Assembly (NCBI GenBank): GCA_028292265.1
Contig: JAQGMR010000015.1
Location: forward strand, 1 to 64,000
Direction of reading: 5' to 3'
DNA: 64,000 nucleotides
Source of the DNA: Herminiimonas sp.
GTDB lineage: Bacteria; Pseudomonadota; Gammaproteobacteria; Burkholderiales; Burkholderiaceae_D
Position numbers and translations under genes: made by a program
Notes under the pieces: model-generated
Told to the model about the DNA's origin: nothing
Databases searched by the model: none
What the model saw: only the letters and a program-made list of their open reading frames with translations
Part shown: in pieces, positions 1 through 8,585 of the stretch
Layout of the letters: each line of letters opens with the position of its first letter
How positions within the stretch are numbered: position 1 is the first letter of the stretch

Positions 1-156
1 CCGCTCTTCGGAGACACCGCTATCACCGATTGTTCGTGTATCGCCATGCTCGCGCTCGCCAGATCGAAAACGCCAGAGCATGCCGCGTTCCTCAGTCAGG
101 CGAAAGATGCCGTGGTTGTACGCTTACATCTTAAGGGAGTAATCGGATTTATCTAA
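1..156 (+). CDS. C-terminal end of an unidentified protein (partial)
   Basis: Frame 1 is open from the window edge to a TAA at 154-156 and encodes 51 residues ending LHLKGVIGFI. The start lies outside the window. I do not recognise the protein. The residue mix (Ala/Leu/Lys-rich, no low complexity) is protein-like, but the minus strand here is also fairly open, so coding is uncertain. It lies inside the presumed integrated element whose integrase is at 686-1672. Confidence 0.3.
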   Translation, partial: PLFGDTAITDCSCIAMLALARSKTPEHAAFLSQAKDAVVVRLHLKGVIGFI

Positions 157-290
157 GCGGAGCAATCAGACTGATTCTACAAGCTGAACTTGGTCTCAAA
201 AGCGCAAGGGAAGCCTTCAAGCCTACATAGCCAGCACCTAGGGCGAACCTTTTCAGTATCCGTTAGCTTAGGACCATGACGATGTTCCCG

Positions 291-413
291 TCATCTGCGA
301 AAGGAAGACATATAGAGCAGCACATTTCTGTCTCCTGTCAGCCGATCTAAAGCCAGCTTGAACTGTCTTGCCGTGTGAGGGCGGTCAGGAAAATATTGAT
401 CATAGAAAGTCAA
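291..413 (-). CDS. Tiny hypothetical protein of the integrated element
   Basis: A 40-codon frame starts at TTG 413 behind a perfect AGGAGG (419-424) at 5-nt spacing, and ends with TGA at 291-293. The product begins LTFYDQYFPDRPHTARQ and ends LLYMSSFRR. I do not recognise it. At the stop the +1 frame continues as ADDGNIVMVLS before its own stop, so the gene may be frameshifted or may shift on purpose. It lies downstream of the integrase on the same strand, beyond the 10-bp repeats. Support is the ribosome binding site only. Confidence 0.35.
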   Translation of the reverse strand: MTFYDQYFPDRPHTARQFKLALDRLTGDRNVLLYMSSFRR

Positions 414-685
414 TGCTGCCTCCTATGAGGCGGTTACATGGTCTCGACCTTGGAACTGTGCCCATACAAGGCTGTGCACGTCACTGGATGCCTATGGGAG
501 CCTACGGACACCTAAGGACACCTGTGGACACCTGCGGACGCTGGCGACGCTCAGGAGACTTGTGGGCAGCTACGGACGTGGGGAGACGGTTACGGACATC
601 TAGGGACCCTTGGGACGTGCCGTGACCTTTGATCCTATGGACTCCTCGCTGCTGTCTTCATTGCCTTCCGTACCCACCGGCGAAG
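414..685. other. Non-coding stretch of the element between tiny ORF and integrase
   Basis: No convincing gene is visible. The plus-strand open frame over 368-625 is built largely from the 10-bp direct repeats and has a Gly/Arg/Trp/Asp-rich translation unlike a folded protein. The stretch holds the repeats listed separately and the 3' end of the integrase gene. Confidence 0.5.
491..540. repeat. 10-bp tandem direct repeats, consensus CCTNNGGACA
   Basis: Five successive 10-mers begin with CCT at 491, 501, 511, 521 and 531: CCTATGGGAG, CCTACGGACA, CCTAAGGACA, CCTGTGGACA and CCTGCGGACG. Related GGAC-containing words continue irregularly to about 610. The period equals one DNA helical turn, so a protein could bind all copies on one face. 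They lie about 150 bp beyond the integrase stop. They could be iterons or recombinase/excisionase arm sites, but nothing here proves a role. Confidence 0.7.
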
Positions 686-1672
686 CTACCCCAGTCGAGC
701 AAGAAGGTCCGAGGGTCTTAGGTGCGTGTAACGTTTTAGCATAGACAGACTCTTGTGCCCTGTAATGGTCGATACCTCCATCATGTTGAATCCCTTTTCA
801 AAGAGTCTTGACGTTGCCTCATGGCGGAGATCATGAAATCGTAGCCCTGTTATGCCACATGCCTTACATGCCTTTCCAAAGTCCCAAGTCACAGTATCGG
901 CATGCATGCCTAGCATCGTATATAACGACTCCTTTGGGAGCGAATGAATGCCTGCCAGTGCGCGACTTGAAAGAGGAACGGCTCGCGCTTCACCGTTCTT
1001 TGTGTCTTGAAGATTGGCCATACGGGTAGTTAGATTTATGTCCGACCAGCGCAAGCCAACTAGTTCCCCTCTTCTCATTGCAGTTTCCACGGCAAGAATG
1101 ATTATGGAGGCTAACCTGCTATTGCCAGTATCAGAACACCACCTGAGCAATGACACTTCCTCATATTCCTGAAGCCTGCGATTTCGCCCTCTTGCCACTT
1201 TAGGCTTCCTGAGTGCCTTCACGGGATTCTGTAGCGTTTCAAGTCCCCAGTCTTTACGGGCCACCTCATACAAATGAGAGAGCAGGGCGAATTCAAGCCG
1301 TAAGGTGTTTCCGCTGATGCCAGAACTTAGTCTGCGGTCACGATAAGAAGCTAAGTCTGCACCGCGAAGTCTAGACAAGGGAAGGACAGCAAGAGGATTC
1401 TTTTGCCAAGCCCGTATGCGGCCGACTTCCTGAGCGCAACCTTTCTTCGTTGGCGATACCTCTAGTCCATATCTTTCCAGTGCGTCCCGCAAGGTCAGCT
1501 TGGCTGCTTCTCTGGAAGAATCCCCGTGACCCCTTAGGATCAATAGTTCGTGATGAGTTGCCCAAGCAAGTGCTTCTTGTCTGGTTGGCAGGGTCTTGGA
1601 TGCGGCCGGATAGCCGGTGATGCGGATGCGGGCTTGGTACTGCTGCGGGCCGCGCTTGCGGATGGTTGCCAT
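686..1672 (-). CDS. Tyrosine recombinase (phage/island integrase)
   Basis: Site-specific recombinase that would integrate and excise the element at the adjacent tRNA-Asn. From the ATG at 1672 it has 328 residues. An N-terminal arm/core-binding part (about 1-165) precedes the catalytic domain, where I see Arg200 (RRGEL), Lys225 (DTKNGEARAVPL), His280-x-x-Arg283 (HDLRH), His306 (GHKSL) and the nucleophile Tyr315 (KRYTHL). All expected active-site residues are therefore present. The same frame can be extended to a TTG at 1702. I prefer the ATG because the protein then begins MATIRKRG, typical of this family. The gene reads away from the tRNA. An inverted repeat flanks the start. Confidence 0.93.
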   Translation of the reverse strand: MATIRKRGPQQYQARIRITGYPAASKTLPTRQEALAWATHHELLILRGHGDSSREAAKLTLRDALERYGLEVSPTKKGCAQEVGRIRAWQKNPLAVLPLSRLRGADLASYRDRRLSSGISGNTLRLEFALLSHLYEVARKDWGLETLQNPVKALRKPKVARGRNRRLQEYEEVSLLRWCSDTGNSRLASIIILAVETAMRRGELVGLRWSDINLTTRMANLQDTKNGEARAVPLSSRALAGIHSLPKESLYTMLGMHADTVTWDFGKACKACGITGLRFHDLRHEATSRLFEKGFNMMEVSTITGHKSLSMLKRYTHLRPSDLLARLG

Positions 1673-1673
1673 A

Positions 1674-1691
1674 GGTCTCTTTGGGGAGACC
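1674..1691. promoter_or_regulatory. Inverted repeat abutting the integrase start codon
   Basis: GGTCTC (1674-1679) and GAGACC (1686-1691) form a perfect 6-bp inverted repeat with a 6-nt loop, ending one base before the integrase ATG (1672-1670, minus). In RNA it would be a hairpin over the ribosome binding region. In DNA it could be an operator for autoregulation. If translation starts at TTG 1702 instead, it lies inside the gene. Function is inferred from position only. Confidence 0.4.
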
Positions 1692-1719
1692 CATTGGGCC
1701 AAAATTGGGACAAGCCGTA

Positions 1720-1752
1720 AACGAGAAAGGGGCCAGCCGAAGCTAACCCCTT
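1720..1752 (-). terminator. Rho-independent terminator after tRNA-Asn
   Basis: Read on the minus strand, AAGGGGTTAGC and GCTGGCCCCTT pair (11 bp including two G-U pairs) around a TTCG tetraloop, followed by a T-rich run. It starts 8 nt past the tRNA 3' end. It would stop tRNA-Asn transcription before the integrase gene, so the integrase needs its own promoter or read-through. Confidence 0.75.
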
Positions 1753-1760
1753 GATATCTC

Positions 1761-1836
1761 TGGCTCCCCGACCTGGACTCGAACCAGGGACCTGCGGATT
1801 AACAGTCCGTCGCTCTACCAGCTGAGCTATCAGGGA
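1761..1836 (-). tRNA. tRNA-Asn (anticodon GTT)
   Basis: A 76-nt cloverleaf on the minus strand. The acceptor stem TCCCTGA pairs with TCGGGGA. The D-arm is AGCTCAGCTGGTAGAGC, the anticodon loop reads CTGTTAA (anticodon GTT), and the T-arm has GGTTCGAGTCC. The CCA end is encoded at 1763-1761. The integrase next to its 3' end marks it as the probable attachment site of the element extending to the left. Confidence 0.97.
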
Positions 1837-1883
1837 AAAGAAGCCGCATTATAGGGGTCTCAGTGGCTCTCTGTCAAAGTGAT

Positions 1884-3098
1884 TTACAGCACTTTTGCGA
1901 TCGCTTCGACAACGCGGTCAAGGTTGTGTGAATTGAGTGCGGCAACACAGATGCGACCGGTGTCAATCGCGTAGATTGCGTGCTCATTGCGCAGTCGTTC
2001 TACCTGCTCCTTGGTCAAGCCGGAATAGGAGAACATGCCGCGTTGCTCGATGACGAAGTCGAAGTTCTTGCCGGGCGCCTTCTCTTTGAGCTTGCTGACC
2101 AGTGCACTGCGCATTTCGCGTATGCGAACACGCATGGCGGCAAGTTCTTCTTCCCATATCTTGCGCAGTTCTGGCGTTGAGAGCGCAACGGCAACCACCT
2201 GGCCGCCATGATCTGGCGGGTTGGAGTAGTTGGTGCGGATCACGCGCTTAAGCTGCGACAGCAGACGCGTGGCTTCTTCTGCGCTGGAGGCCACAATGCT
2301 CAGGGCCCCGACGCGCTCGCCATACAGCGAGAAGGACTTCGAGAACGAGTTGGACACGAAAAGGGGGCCACCGGCTTCGGTGAAGCGGCTCACAACCTTG
2401 CCGTCTTCGGCAATGCCGTCGCCGAAACCCTGGTAGGCCATATCGAGGAACGGGATCAGCCCTCGCTCGCCGACTACCTGGATTATCTCGGACCACTGAT
2501 CATGGGAAAGATCGGCGCCGGTCGGGTTGTGGCAGCAGGCGTGCAGCAGGACGATCGAGCCGGCAGGCATGCTTTTCAGCGCGCCCATCATGCCGCTGAA
2601 GTTGACGCCGCGTGTAGCGGGGTCATAGTACGGATAGGCATTGACGACAAAGCCGGCGTACTCAAACAGGGCGCGATGGTTTTCCCAGCTCGGATCGCTG
2701 ATCCAGACCTCGGAGTCTGGCGAAAAGCGCTTCAGGAAGTCGGCGCCGACCTTCAACGCGCCGGTGCCGCCCACAGTCTGGACTGTGATGGCACGCTTCT
2801 CTTGAATTACCGGGTTGTCGGCGCCAAATACAAGTTCTTGCACCGCTTTGTCGTACGTTGCCAGGCCTTCAATCGGAAGGTAGGTACGCGGTGCCCCTTT
2901 TTCCATCAACAGCGTCTCTGCTCTCTTGACGCACTCCAAAAGCGGTACCTTGCCGTTGTCGTCGTAATAGACGCCGACACCAAGGTTGACCTTGCCCGGA
3001 TTCTTGTCTGCATTGTAGGCGTCGGTGATTCCCAGAATCGGGTCACGGGGCGCCATTTCTATGGCGGAAAACAGGGGGGCGGGGTGGGGTGCGTTCAT
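1884..3098 (-). CDS. tyrB: Aromatic/aspartate aminotransferase (class I, PLP)
   Basis: A cytosolic PLP enzyme that moves amino groups between aspartate or aromatic amino acids and 2-oxoglutarate. It has 404 residues, normal for the AspC/TyrB group. Visible landmarks are NPTG (191-194), the cofactor Asp219 and Tyr222 in FLDMAYQGF, and the PLP-binding Lys254 in SNSFSKSFS. The start MNAPHPAPLFS is chosen because upstream in-frame sequence runs into the divergent uvrB gene and is not family-like. Whether aspartate or aromatic substrates are preferred cannot be read from the sequence, so the symbol is tentative. Confidence 0.9.
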   Translation of the reverse strand: MNAPHPAPLFSAIEMAPRDPILGITDAYNADKNPGKVNLGVGVYYDDNGKVPLLECVKRAETLLMEKGAPRTYLPIEGLATYDKAVQELVFGADNPVIQEKRAITVQTVGGTGALKVGADFLKRFSPDSEVWISDPSWENHRALFEYAGFVVNAYPYYDPATRGVNFSGMMGALKSMPAGSIVLLHACCHNPTGADLSHDQWSEIIQVVGERGLIPFLDMAYQGFGDGIAEDGKVVSRFTEAGGPLFVSNSFSKSFSLYGERVGALSIVASSAEEATRLLSQLKRVIRTNYSNPPDHGGQVVAVALSTPELRKIWEEELAAMRVRIREMRSALVSKLKEKAPGKNFDFVIEQRGMFSYSGLTKEQVERLRNEHAIYAIDTGRICVAALNSHNLDRVVEAIAKVL

Positions 3099-3216
3099 CG
3101 TGATACCATAAAAAATTGGTCGCGAAACATGCATTACGCGAACGGGTTGTATTGCGCGGCAGACGGAATGTTTGCTTTCCGATGCAACTCGGCATTTTAC
3201 CAAAGGTCGAATGACA

Positions 3217-5310
3217 ATGGCTGAATTAACCCAAGTATCCAGTACCGTTGACGAGTCGAAAATCGTCACCTTCCCCGATTCACCCTTCCGACTTTTTCAG
3301 CCTTTTGCACCTGCCGGCGATCAGCCAGAGGCGATCGCGAAACTGGTCGAGGGCATCGAGGACGGCCTCTCCTACCAGACGCTGCTCGGCGTTACCGGGT
3401 CCGGCAAAACCTACACGATGGCCAATGTGATCGCCCGCATGGGTCGGCCTGCTATCGTGTTCGCGCCGAACAAGACTCTGGCTGCACAGTTGTATAGCGA
3501 GTTTCGCGAGTTCTTTCCACAGAACGCGGTGGAATATTTCGTCAGCTATTACGATTACTACCAGCCGGAGGCGTATGTGCCGCAGCGTGACTTGTTCATT
3601 GAAAAGGATTCGTCCATCAATGAGCACATCGAGCAGATGCGGCTGTCGTGCACCAAGTCGCTGATGGAGCGACGCGACGTGGTCATCGTGGCAACGGTTT
3701 CGGCTATCTACGGTATTGGTAACCCCAACGAATACCATCAGATGATCCTGACGCTGCGCGCCAAGGACAAGCTTTCGCAACGCGACGTGATCGCGCGCCT
3801 GATCCAGATGCAATACACCCGCAATGAAGTGGATTTCGGCCGGGGCACCTTCCGCGTGCGGGGCGACACCATCGACGTCTTTCCGGCGGAACATGCGGAG
3901 CTCGCATTGCGGATCGAGTGCTTCGACGACGAGATCGAGAATCTGCAGTTGTTCGACCCGCTGACGGGTCGCATACGGCAAAAGATTCCGCGTTTCACGG
4001 TCTATCCCGGCTCACACTATGTGACCCCACGCGCCACCGTGCTGCGGGCCATTGAGACCATCAAGGAAGAGCTGCGGGACCGGCTCGAATTTTTCCGGAA
4101 AGAGAACAAGTTGATCGAGGAGCAGCGGCTGGAACAACGCACCCGATTTGACCTGGAAATGATGCAGGAAATCGGCTTCACCAAGGGCATCGAAAACTAC
4201 TCGCGCCATCTTTCTGGAGCAAAGCCAGGCGACCCGCCGCCAACGCTTGTCGATTATCTGCCGCAGGATGCGTTAATGTTCCTGGACGAGTCACATGTGC
4301 TGCTCGGCCAGCTCAACGGCATGTACAACGGCGACCGCGCACGCAAGACAAACCTGGTCGACTACGGCTTCCGCCTGCCGTCGGCGCTGGACAACCGGCC
4401 ACTGCGCTTCGACGAGTTCGAGTCGAAGATGCGCCAGACCGTGTTCGTGTCCGCCACGCCGGCCGACTATGAAAACACCCATACGGGGCAGGTGGTGGAG
4501 CAGGTGGTCAGGCCGACGGGTCTCACTGACCCGGTCATCAGCGTACGTCCTGCCCGCACCCAGGTTGATGACCTGATGTCGGAGATCAGTGACCGCGTGA
4601 AGAAGAACGAGCGGGTGCTGGTCACGACGCTGACCAAGCGCATGGCTGAACAACTGACTGACTTCCTGGGCGATAACGGCATCAAGGTGCGTTACCTGCA
4701 TAGCGATATTGACACGGTCGAGCGGGTCGAAATCATTCGCGATCTGCGACTCGGTACCTTCGATGTCCTGGTTGGTATCAACTTGCTGCGCGAGGGACTT
4801 GACCTTCCGGAGGTGTCCCTGGTGGCCATTCTCGACGCGGACAAGGAAGGTTTCCTGCGGTCCGAGCGCAGCTTGATTCAGACCATCGGCCGCGCGGCGC
4901 GCAACCTGAACGGAACGGCGATCCTGTATGGCGACCGCATAACCGATTCAATGCGACGCGCCATCGATGAGACTGATCGCCGCCGCGCCAAGCAGGTGGC
5001 GTTCAACACTGCCAACAACATCACGCCGATCGGTATCAAGAAGGAGATCCGCGACCTGATTGACGGCGTCTACAGCGCGCAGGGTGCTCGCGACGTACTG
5101 CAAGTCGCGCAGGAGCAGGCGAAGTACGAGGCCATGAGCGAGAAACAGGTAAGCAAGGAAATCAAGCGCATCGAAAAGTTGATGGTCGACCATGCGAAGA
5201 ATCTGGAATTCGAAAAGGCGGCACAGATGCGCGACCAGTTGCACGTGTTGAAGCAGCAGCTGTTTGGCGCGCCCGGCATGGACAACGTCATTCCGATAGC
5301 GAATCAATAG
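3217..5310 (+). CDS. uvrB: Excinuclease ABC subunit B
   Basis: The damage-verifying helicase-like subunit of UvrABC nucleotide excision repair. It has about 697 residues. Walker A is GVTGSGKT (58-65). The damage-binding beta-hairpin lies in [12 protein letters not shown], a DESH motif and the helicase block TIGRAARN follow, and a C-terminal UVR motif ([12 protein letters not shown]) binds UvrC. An AAAGG at 3202-3206 serves either ATG 3211 or ATG 3217. The latter gives better spacing and the start MAELTQ. No CTGT-N8-ACAG LexA box is visible upstream, unlike E. coli uvrB. Confidence 0.97.
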   Translation: MAELTQVSSTVDESKIVTFPDSPFRLFQPFAPAGDQPEAIAKLVEGIEDGLSYQTLLGVTGSGKTYTMANVIARMGRPAIVFAPNKTLAAQLYSEFREFFPQNAVEYFVSYYDYYQPEAYVPQRDLFIEKDSSINEHIEQMRLSCTKSLMERRDVVIVATVSAIYGIGNPNEYHQMILTLRAKDKLSQRDVIARLIQMQYTRNEVDFGRGTFRVRGDTIDVFPAEHAELALRIECFDDEIENLQLFDPLTGRIRQKIPRFTVYPGSHYVTPRATVLRAIETIKEELRDRLEFFRKENKLIEEQRLEQRTRFDLEMMQEIGFTKGIENYSRHLSGAKPGDPPPTLVDYLPQDALMFLDESHVLLGQLNGMYNGDRARKTNLVDYGFRLPSALDNRPLRFDEFESKMRQTVFVSATPADYENTHTGQVVEQVVRPTGLTDPVISVRPARTQVDDLMSEISDRVKKNERVLVTTLTKRMAEQLTDFLGDNGIKVRYLHSDIDTVERVEIIRDLRLGTFDVLVGINLLREGLDLPEVSLVAILDADKEGFLRSERSLIQTIGRAARNLNGTAILYGDRITDSMRRAIDETDRRRAKQVAFNTANNITPIGIKKEIRDLIDGVYSAQGARDVLQVAQEQAKYEAMSEKQVSKEIKRIEKLMVDHAKNLEFEKAAQMRDQLHVLKQQLFGAPGMDNVIPIANQ

Positions 5311-5352
5311 CGTGGCAGCGGTCCATTGTGGCCCTGTGCCGGCGTGGCACTG

Positions 5353-6138
5353 ATGGCGACGTTACCGCCGGCCTTCAGCGATGCGGTACAGGCCGCGCAT
5401 CCGTCATGGCGGCCGACCTTGCTGAAGGGCCTTGCCGCGGTCATGGAGGCGGACCCCGCCTATCTTGAAGGGCTGGCGCAAGAGACGTGGCTGCCATCGC
5501 AGGGGCGCATCTTTGCTGCCTTTGCCCAGCCACTTGAGGAAGTGCGCTATGTGCTGATCGGGGAAGGCCCCTATCCGCGCGACGACAGTGCAACAGGGTT
5601 CTGTTTCATGGATGGGGCAGTGGACGCCTTGTGGAGTGAGGCAGGGCTGTCGAAGCGGGTGAACCGCGCGACATCATTGCGCAATTTCATGAAGATGCTT
5701 TTGGTTGGCGACGGTGAACTGCACCTCGCCTCCACCACGGGCGTGGCGATGGCAGACGTCGGGGCCCGTGCCCTGGCAGAAACCAATGGCTTCATCCAGA
5801 CCCGCGCGGAACTGCAGGAAAACCTGTTACGCAATGGCTTCCTCCTGCTGAATGCCGCCATGGTGTTTCGATCCACTGTGGCGCCGCTCAAGGACGCCCG
5901 GAAATGGCAACCTTTTCTGGAAACGGTTCTCGCTGCCATGCGCGATGACGCAATCAGTCGCCGGACCGCATTACCCGTACTGGTGCTTTGGGGAAAAATA
6001 GCGGAGCTGCTTGCAGGGCTCCCAGTGGTCCGGGACTTTCCAAGCGCCATTGCCGAGCACCCCTACAATCTCTCGTTCATCGGCAATGCCGAAATGCACG
6101 CGCTCTTCGCGCCAATGCGTTTGCTGCGCAAGGACTGA
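5353..6138 (+). CDS. Uracil-DNA glycosylase-like protein with altered active site
   Basis: 261 residues with the Ung fold signature. LIGEGPYPRDDSATGFCF (68-85) matches the Ung water-activating loop, LLLN (164-167) and VLWG (211-214) match core strands, and HPYNLS (236-241) matches the HPSPLS loop. The loop usually reads GQDPYH. Here it is G70-E-G-P-Y-P, so the catalytic Asp is replaced by Gly72, while the Asn and His of the other motifs remain. It may bind DNA without glycosylase activity, use another residue, or be a diverged family. It follows uvrB by 42 bp and may be co-transcribed. The start ATG at 5353 gives MATLPPAF. Confidence 0.7.
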   Translation: MATLPPAFSDAVQAAHPSWRPTLLKGLAAVMEADPAYLEGLAQETWLPSQGRIFAAFAQPLEEVRYVLIGEGPYPRDDSATGFCFMDGAVDALWSEAGLSKRVNRATSLRNFMKMLLVGDGELHLASTTGVAMADVGARALAETNGFIQTRAELQENLLRNGFLLLNAAMVFRSTVAPLKDARKWQPFLETVLAAMRDDAISRRTALPVLVLWGKIAELLAGLPVVRDFPSAIAEHPYNLSFIGNAEMHALFAPMRLLRKD

Positions 6139-6290
6139 ACCGGCACGTTCGGGTCGGCTCAAACGGGCGTGAAGAAGCCAGCGCCAGCGAATCCCACAAG
6201 TCGCGCCGCGTCCGCCATGCCTCTCGCGGCAACTTGCGTAAGATGCAACGAGATTTCGCTCCGGTATGCGGAAATCCTCGCACTCAGTAC

Positions 6291-6319
6291 CTGACGAAAT
6301 TACTCAACTTTGTTATACT
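6291..6319 (+). promoter_or_regulatory. Promoter of the isc operon
   Basis: A -35 CTGACG (6291-6296), a 17-bp spacer and a -10 TATACT (6314-6319) are preceded by TG at the extended -10 position. Transcription would begin near 6326, about 60 nt ahead of iscR. It overlaps the IscR-like operator at 6315-6339. Confidence 0.65.
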
Positions 6320-6339
6320 TGACCAAATCGCTCGGCAAT
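6315..6339 (+). promoter_or_regulatory. Candidate IscR type 1 operator
   Basis: The 25-bp site (ATACTTGAC at 6315-6323, TCGGCAAT at 6332-6339) matches 21 of 25 positions of the E. coli type 1 IscR consensus as I remember it. It covers the -10 box and the predicted start point, so bound [2Fe-2S]-IscR would block initiation. That fits autorepression of iscR-iscSUA. Confidence 0.65.
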
Positions 6340-6386
6340 TCGAATTTTGTCTTGTCGGCAGCACTTTTGGCAACAGGAATGTACTC

Positions 6387-6860
6387 ATGCGATTAACCAC
6401 GAAAGGAAGGTTTGCGGTCACCGCGATGATCGATCTCGCGCAGCGGCAGGGCAAGGGTCCGGTGACACTTGCCGGCATCAGCCAGCGCCAGGAAATCTCC
6501 CTTTCCTACCTTGAGCAGTTGTTCGGAAAATTGCGACGCCACGCAATCGTTGAATCGGTGCGTGGGCCCGGCGGCGGCTACAATCTCGCCCGCAAAGCGG
6601 AAGACGTCACGGTTGCGGACATCATCATTGCCGTCGATGAACCGCTCGATGCGACGCAATGCGGTGGCAAGGAGAACTGCCACGGCGCCAATGCGGAATC
6701 CGGCGCCCGCTGCATGACCCATGATCTGTGGGCAACCCTGAATACGAAGATGGTGGATTACCTCGACTCGGTTTCGCTGAAGGATCTGGTGGACCAGCAA
6801 AAACAGAAGGGCGACGAACGTGTCGTCGTCGTACATACCAGGCCGCAGGCAGCGGTCTGA
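6387..6860 (+). CDS. iscR: Iron-sulfur cluster regulator, Rrf2 family
   Basis: A transcription factor that senses [2Fe-2S] status and controls the isc operon. It has 157 residues. A winged helix-turn-helix (about 1-65) is followed by the cluster-binding segment with Cys92, Cys98, Cys109 and the ligand His112 (CMTHDLW). The third cysteine is 10 residues after the second, where E. coli has 5, so the loop is enlarged. ATG 6387 begins the family-typical [11 protein letters not shown] and follows an AGGA. It is the first gene of the isc operon, 23 bp ahead of iscS. Confidence 0.96.
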   Translation: MRLTTKGRFAVTAMIDLAQRQGKGPVTLAGISQRQEISLSYLEQLFGKLRRHAIVESVRGPGGGYNLARKAEDVTVADIIIAVDEPLDATQCGGKENCHGANAESGARCMTHDLWATLNTKMVDYLDSVSLKDLVDQQKQKGDERVVVVHTRPQAAV

Positions 6861-6883
6861 ACAAGATTGGAGAGTTACTGCAA

Positions 6884-8137
6884 ATGAACGCCCCTTTAGA
6901 AAAAAGCCTGCTTGATACCCTCAAGGCCCCGCATTTTCCGGTGTACATGGACTACTCGGCCACGACGCCGGTCGATCCGCGCGTGGTGGACAAGATGATT
7001 CCGTTTCTTCGCGAGCAGTTCGGTAATCCGGCCTCGCGCAGCCACAAGTATGGCTGGACAGCCGAGGAAGCCGTTGAAACGGCGCGCGAGCAGGTCGCTG
7101 CTCTGGTCAACGCGGATCCGCGTGAAATCATCTGGACTTCCGGCGCGACCGAAGGCAACAACCTGGCGCTCAAGGGCGCGGCCCATTTCTACAAGACCAA
7201 GGGCAAGCACATCATCACCGTGAAGACCGAGCACAAGGCTGTGCTGGACACGGTGCGGGAGCTGGAGCGACAAGGTTTTGAAGCGACCTATCTTCAGCCG
7301 CAGGACGACGGCCTGATCACGGTCGCCCAGCTGGAAGCAGCGATTCGTCCGGATACGATTCTTGTTTCCGTCATGCTGGTGAATAACGAAATTGGCGTGA
7401 TACAGCCGATCGATGAAATAGGCGAACTGTGCCGCAAGAAGGGCATCATCTTCCATTGCGATGCTGCGCAAGCCACTGGCAAGGTGCATATCGATCTCGC
7501 AAAAACGAAGGTCGACCTGATGACTTTCACGGCGCACAAGACCTACGGCCCCAAGGGTGTCGGCGCGCTGTACGTGCGGCGCAAACCGAGGGTCCGCATT
7601 GAGGCGCAAATGCATGGTGGCGGACATGAGCGCGGACTGCGCTCCGGCACCTTGCCGACACACCAGATTGTCGGCATGGGCGAGGCCTTCCGGATTGCGA
7701 AGGAAGAGATGGATGAAGAAATCGCGCGAATTCGCGGCTTGAACGACCGCCTTGCAAAAGGCCTGCAGGAAATAGAAGAGGTGTACATCAATGGCGACAT
7801 GACGCATCGCGTTCCGCACAACCTGAACGTGAGCTTCAATTATGTCGAAGGCGAGTCGCTCATCATGGCGATCAAGGACATTGCTGTATCTTCCGGTTCC
7901 GCTTGTACTTCTGCCAGTCTGGAACCATCTTATGTATTGAGGGCCCTCGGTCGCAGCGACGAACTTGCGCACAGTTCGATCCGCTTCACGTTCGGCCGTT
8001 TTACGACGCAAGACGACATTGATTTCGCGATTCGTATTCTCAAGGAAAAAGTCGCCAAGCTGCGCGAACTGTCGCCACTCTGGGACATGCACAAGGATGG
8101 AATCGACATCAGTTCCATCAAGTGGGCAGCGCACTAA
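6884..8137 (+). CDS. iscS: Cysteine desulfurase
   Basis: A PLP enzyme that takes sulfur from cysteine and passes it as persulfide to IscU and other acceptors. It has 417 residues, slightly longer than E. coli IscS (404) owing to an N-terminal extension ([16 protein letters not shown]). The PLP lysine is Lys219 in [12 protein letters not shown] and the persulfide cysteine is Cys341 in [19 protein letters not shown] at 6869-6874 fixes the ATG at 6884. Second gene of the operon. Confidence 0.98.
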   Translation: MNAPLEKSLLDTLKAPHFPVYMDYSATTPVDPRVVDKMIPFLREQFGNPASRSHKYGWTAEEAVETAREQVAALVNADPREIIWTSGATEGNNLALKGAAHFYKTKGKHIITVKTEHKAVLDTVRELERQGFEATYLQPQDDGLITVAQLEAAIRPDTILVSVMLVNNEIGVIQPIDEIGELCRKKGIIFHCDAAQATGKVHIDLAKTKVDLMTFTAHKTYGPKGVGALYVRRKPRVRIEAQMHGGGHERGLRSGTLPTHQIVGMGEAFRIAKEEMDEEIARIRGLNDRLAKGLQEIEEVYINGDMTHRVPHNLNVSFNYVEGESLIMAIKDIAVSSGSACTSASLEPSYVLRALGRSDELAHSSIRFTFGRFTTQDDIDFAIRILKEKVAKLRELSPLWDMHKDGIDISSIKWAAH

Positions 8138-8161
8138 TTACAACATTCAAGGAGCATCACC

Positions 8162-8569
8162 ATGGCATATTCTGACAAAGTACTGGACCACTACGAAAAT
8201 CCGCGCAACGTAGGCGCTTTCGACAAGGGCGACGACACCGTAGGTACCGGCATGGTCGGCGCTCCGGCATGCGGCGACGTCATGAAGCTGCAGATCAAGG
8301 TTGGCGCCAACGGTTTGATCGAAGACGCAAAATTCAAGACCTATGGCTGTGGATCGGCCATCGCGTCCTCTTCGCTTGTGACCGAGTGGGTCAAGGGCAA
8401 GACACTGGATCAGGCGCTCTCCATCAAGAACACCCACATCGCGGAAGAGCTCGCTTTGCCGCCGGTGAAGATTCACTGTTCCATCCTGGCCGAAGACGCA
8501 ATCAAGGCCGCGGTCGAAGATTACAAGGCGAGGCACGGCGCGGAAGTGAAAGCAGTCGCAGCCGCCTGA
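8162..8569 (+). CDS. iscU: Fe-S cluster assembly scaffold
   Basis: The scaffold on which IscS builds [2Fe-2S] clusters before HscA/HscB hand them on. 135 residues. The three ligand cysteines are in PACGDVM, YGCGSAIAS and KIHCSILAE, and Asp39 follows Cys37. LPPVK, the HscA recognition motif, is at about residues 99-103. An AAGGAG lies just ahead of the ATG. It lies 24 bp after iscS and 16 bp before iscA. Confidence 0.98.
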   Translation: MAYSDKVLDHYENPRNVGAFDKGDDTVGTGMVGAPACGDVMKLQIKVGANGLIEDAKFKTYGCGSAIASSSLVTEWVKGKTLDQALSIKNTHIAEELALPPVKIHCSILAEDAIKAAVEDYKARHGAEVKAVAAA

Positions 8570-8585
8570 TACGGAGTAACGACGA

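Noticed and set aside
491..540. Possible CRISPR array
   Set aside because: Repeat period is only 10 bp and there are no spacers or cas genes.
368..625. 85-codon plus-strand open frame in the mobile element
   Set aside because: Built on the 10-bp repeats, with odd Gly/Arg/Trp/Asp-rich composition. No binding site.
3099..3210. Search for a LexA box before uvrB
   Set aside because: No CTGT-N8-ACAG is present, so SOS control of uvrB is not supported here.
2208..3224. Long plus-strand frame opposite the aminotransferase gene
   Set aside because: Antisense shadow of a clear gene in high-GC DNA.
6896..8134. Long minus-strand frame opposite iscS
   Set aside because: Shadow of iscS, with no start signals or family resemblance.
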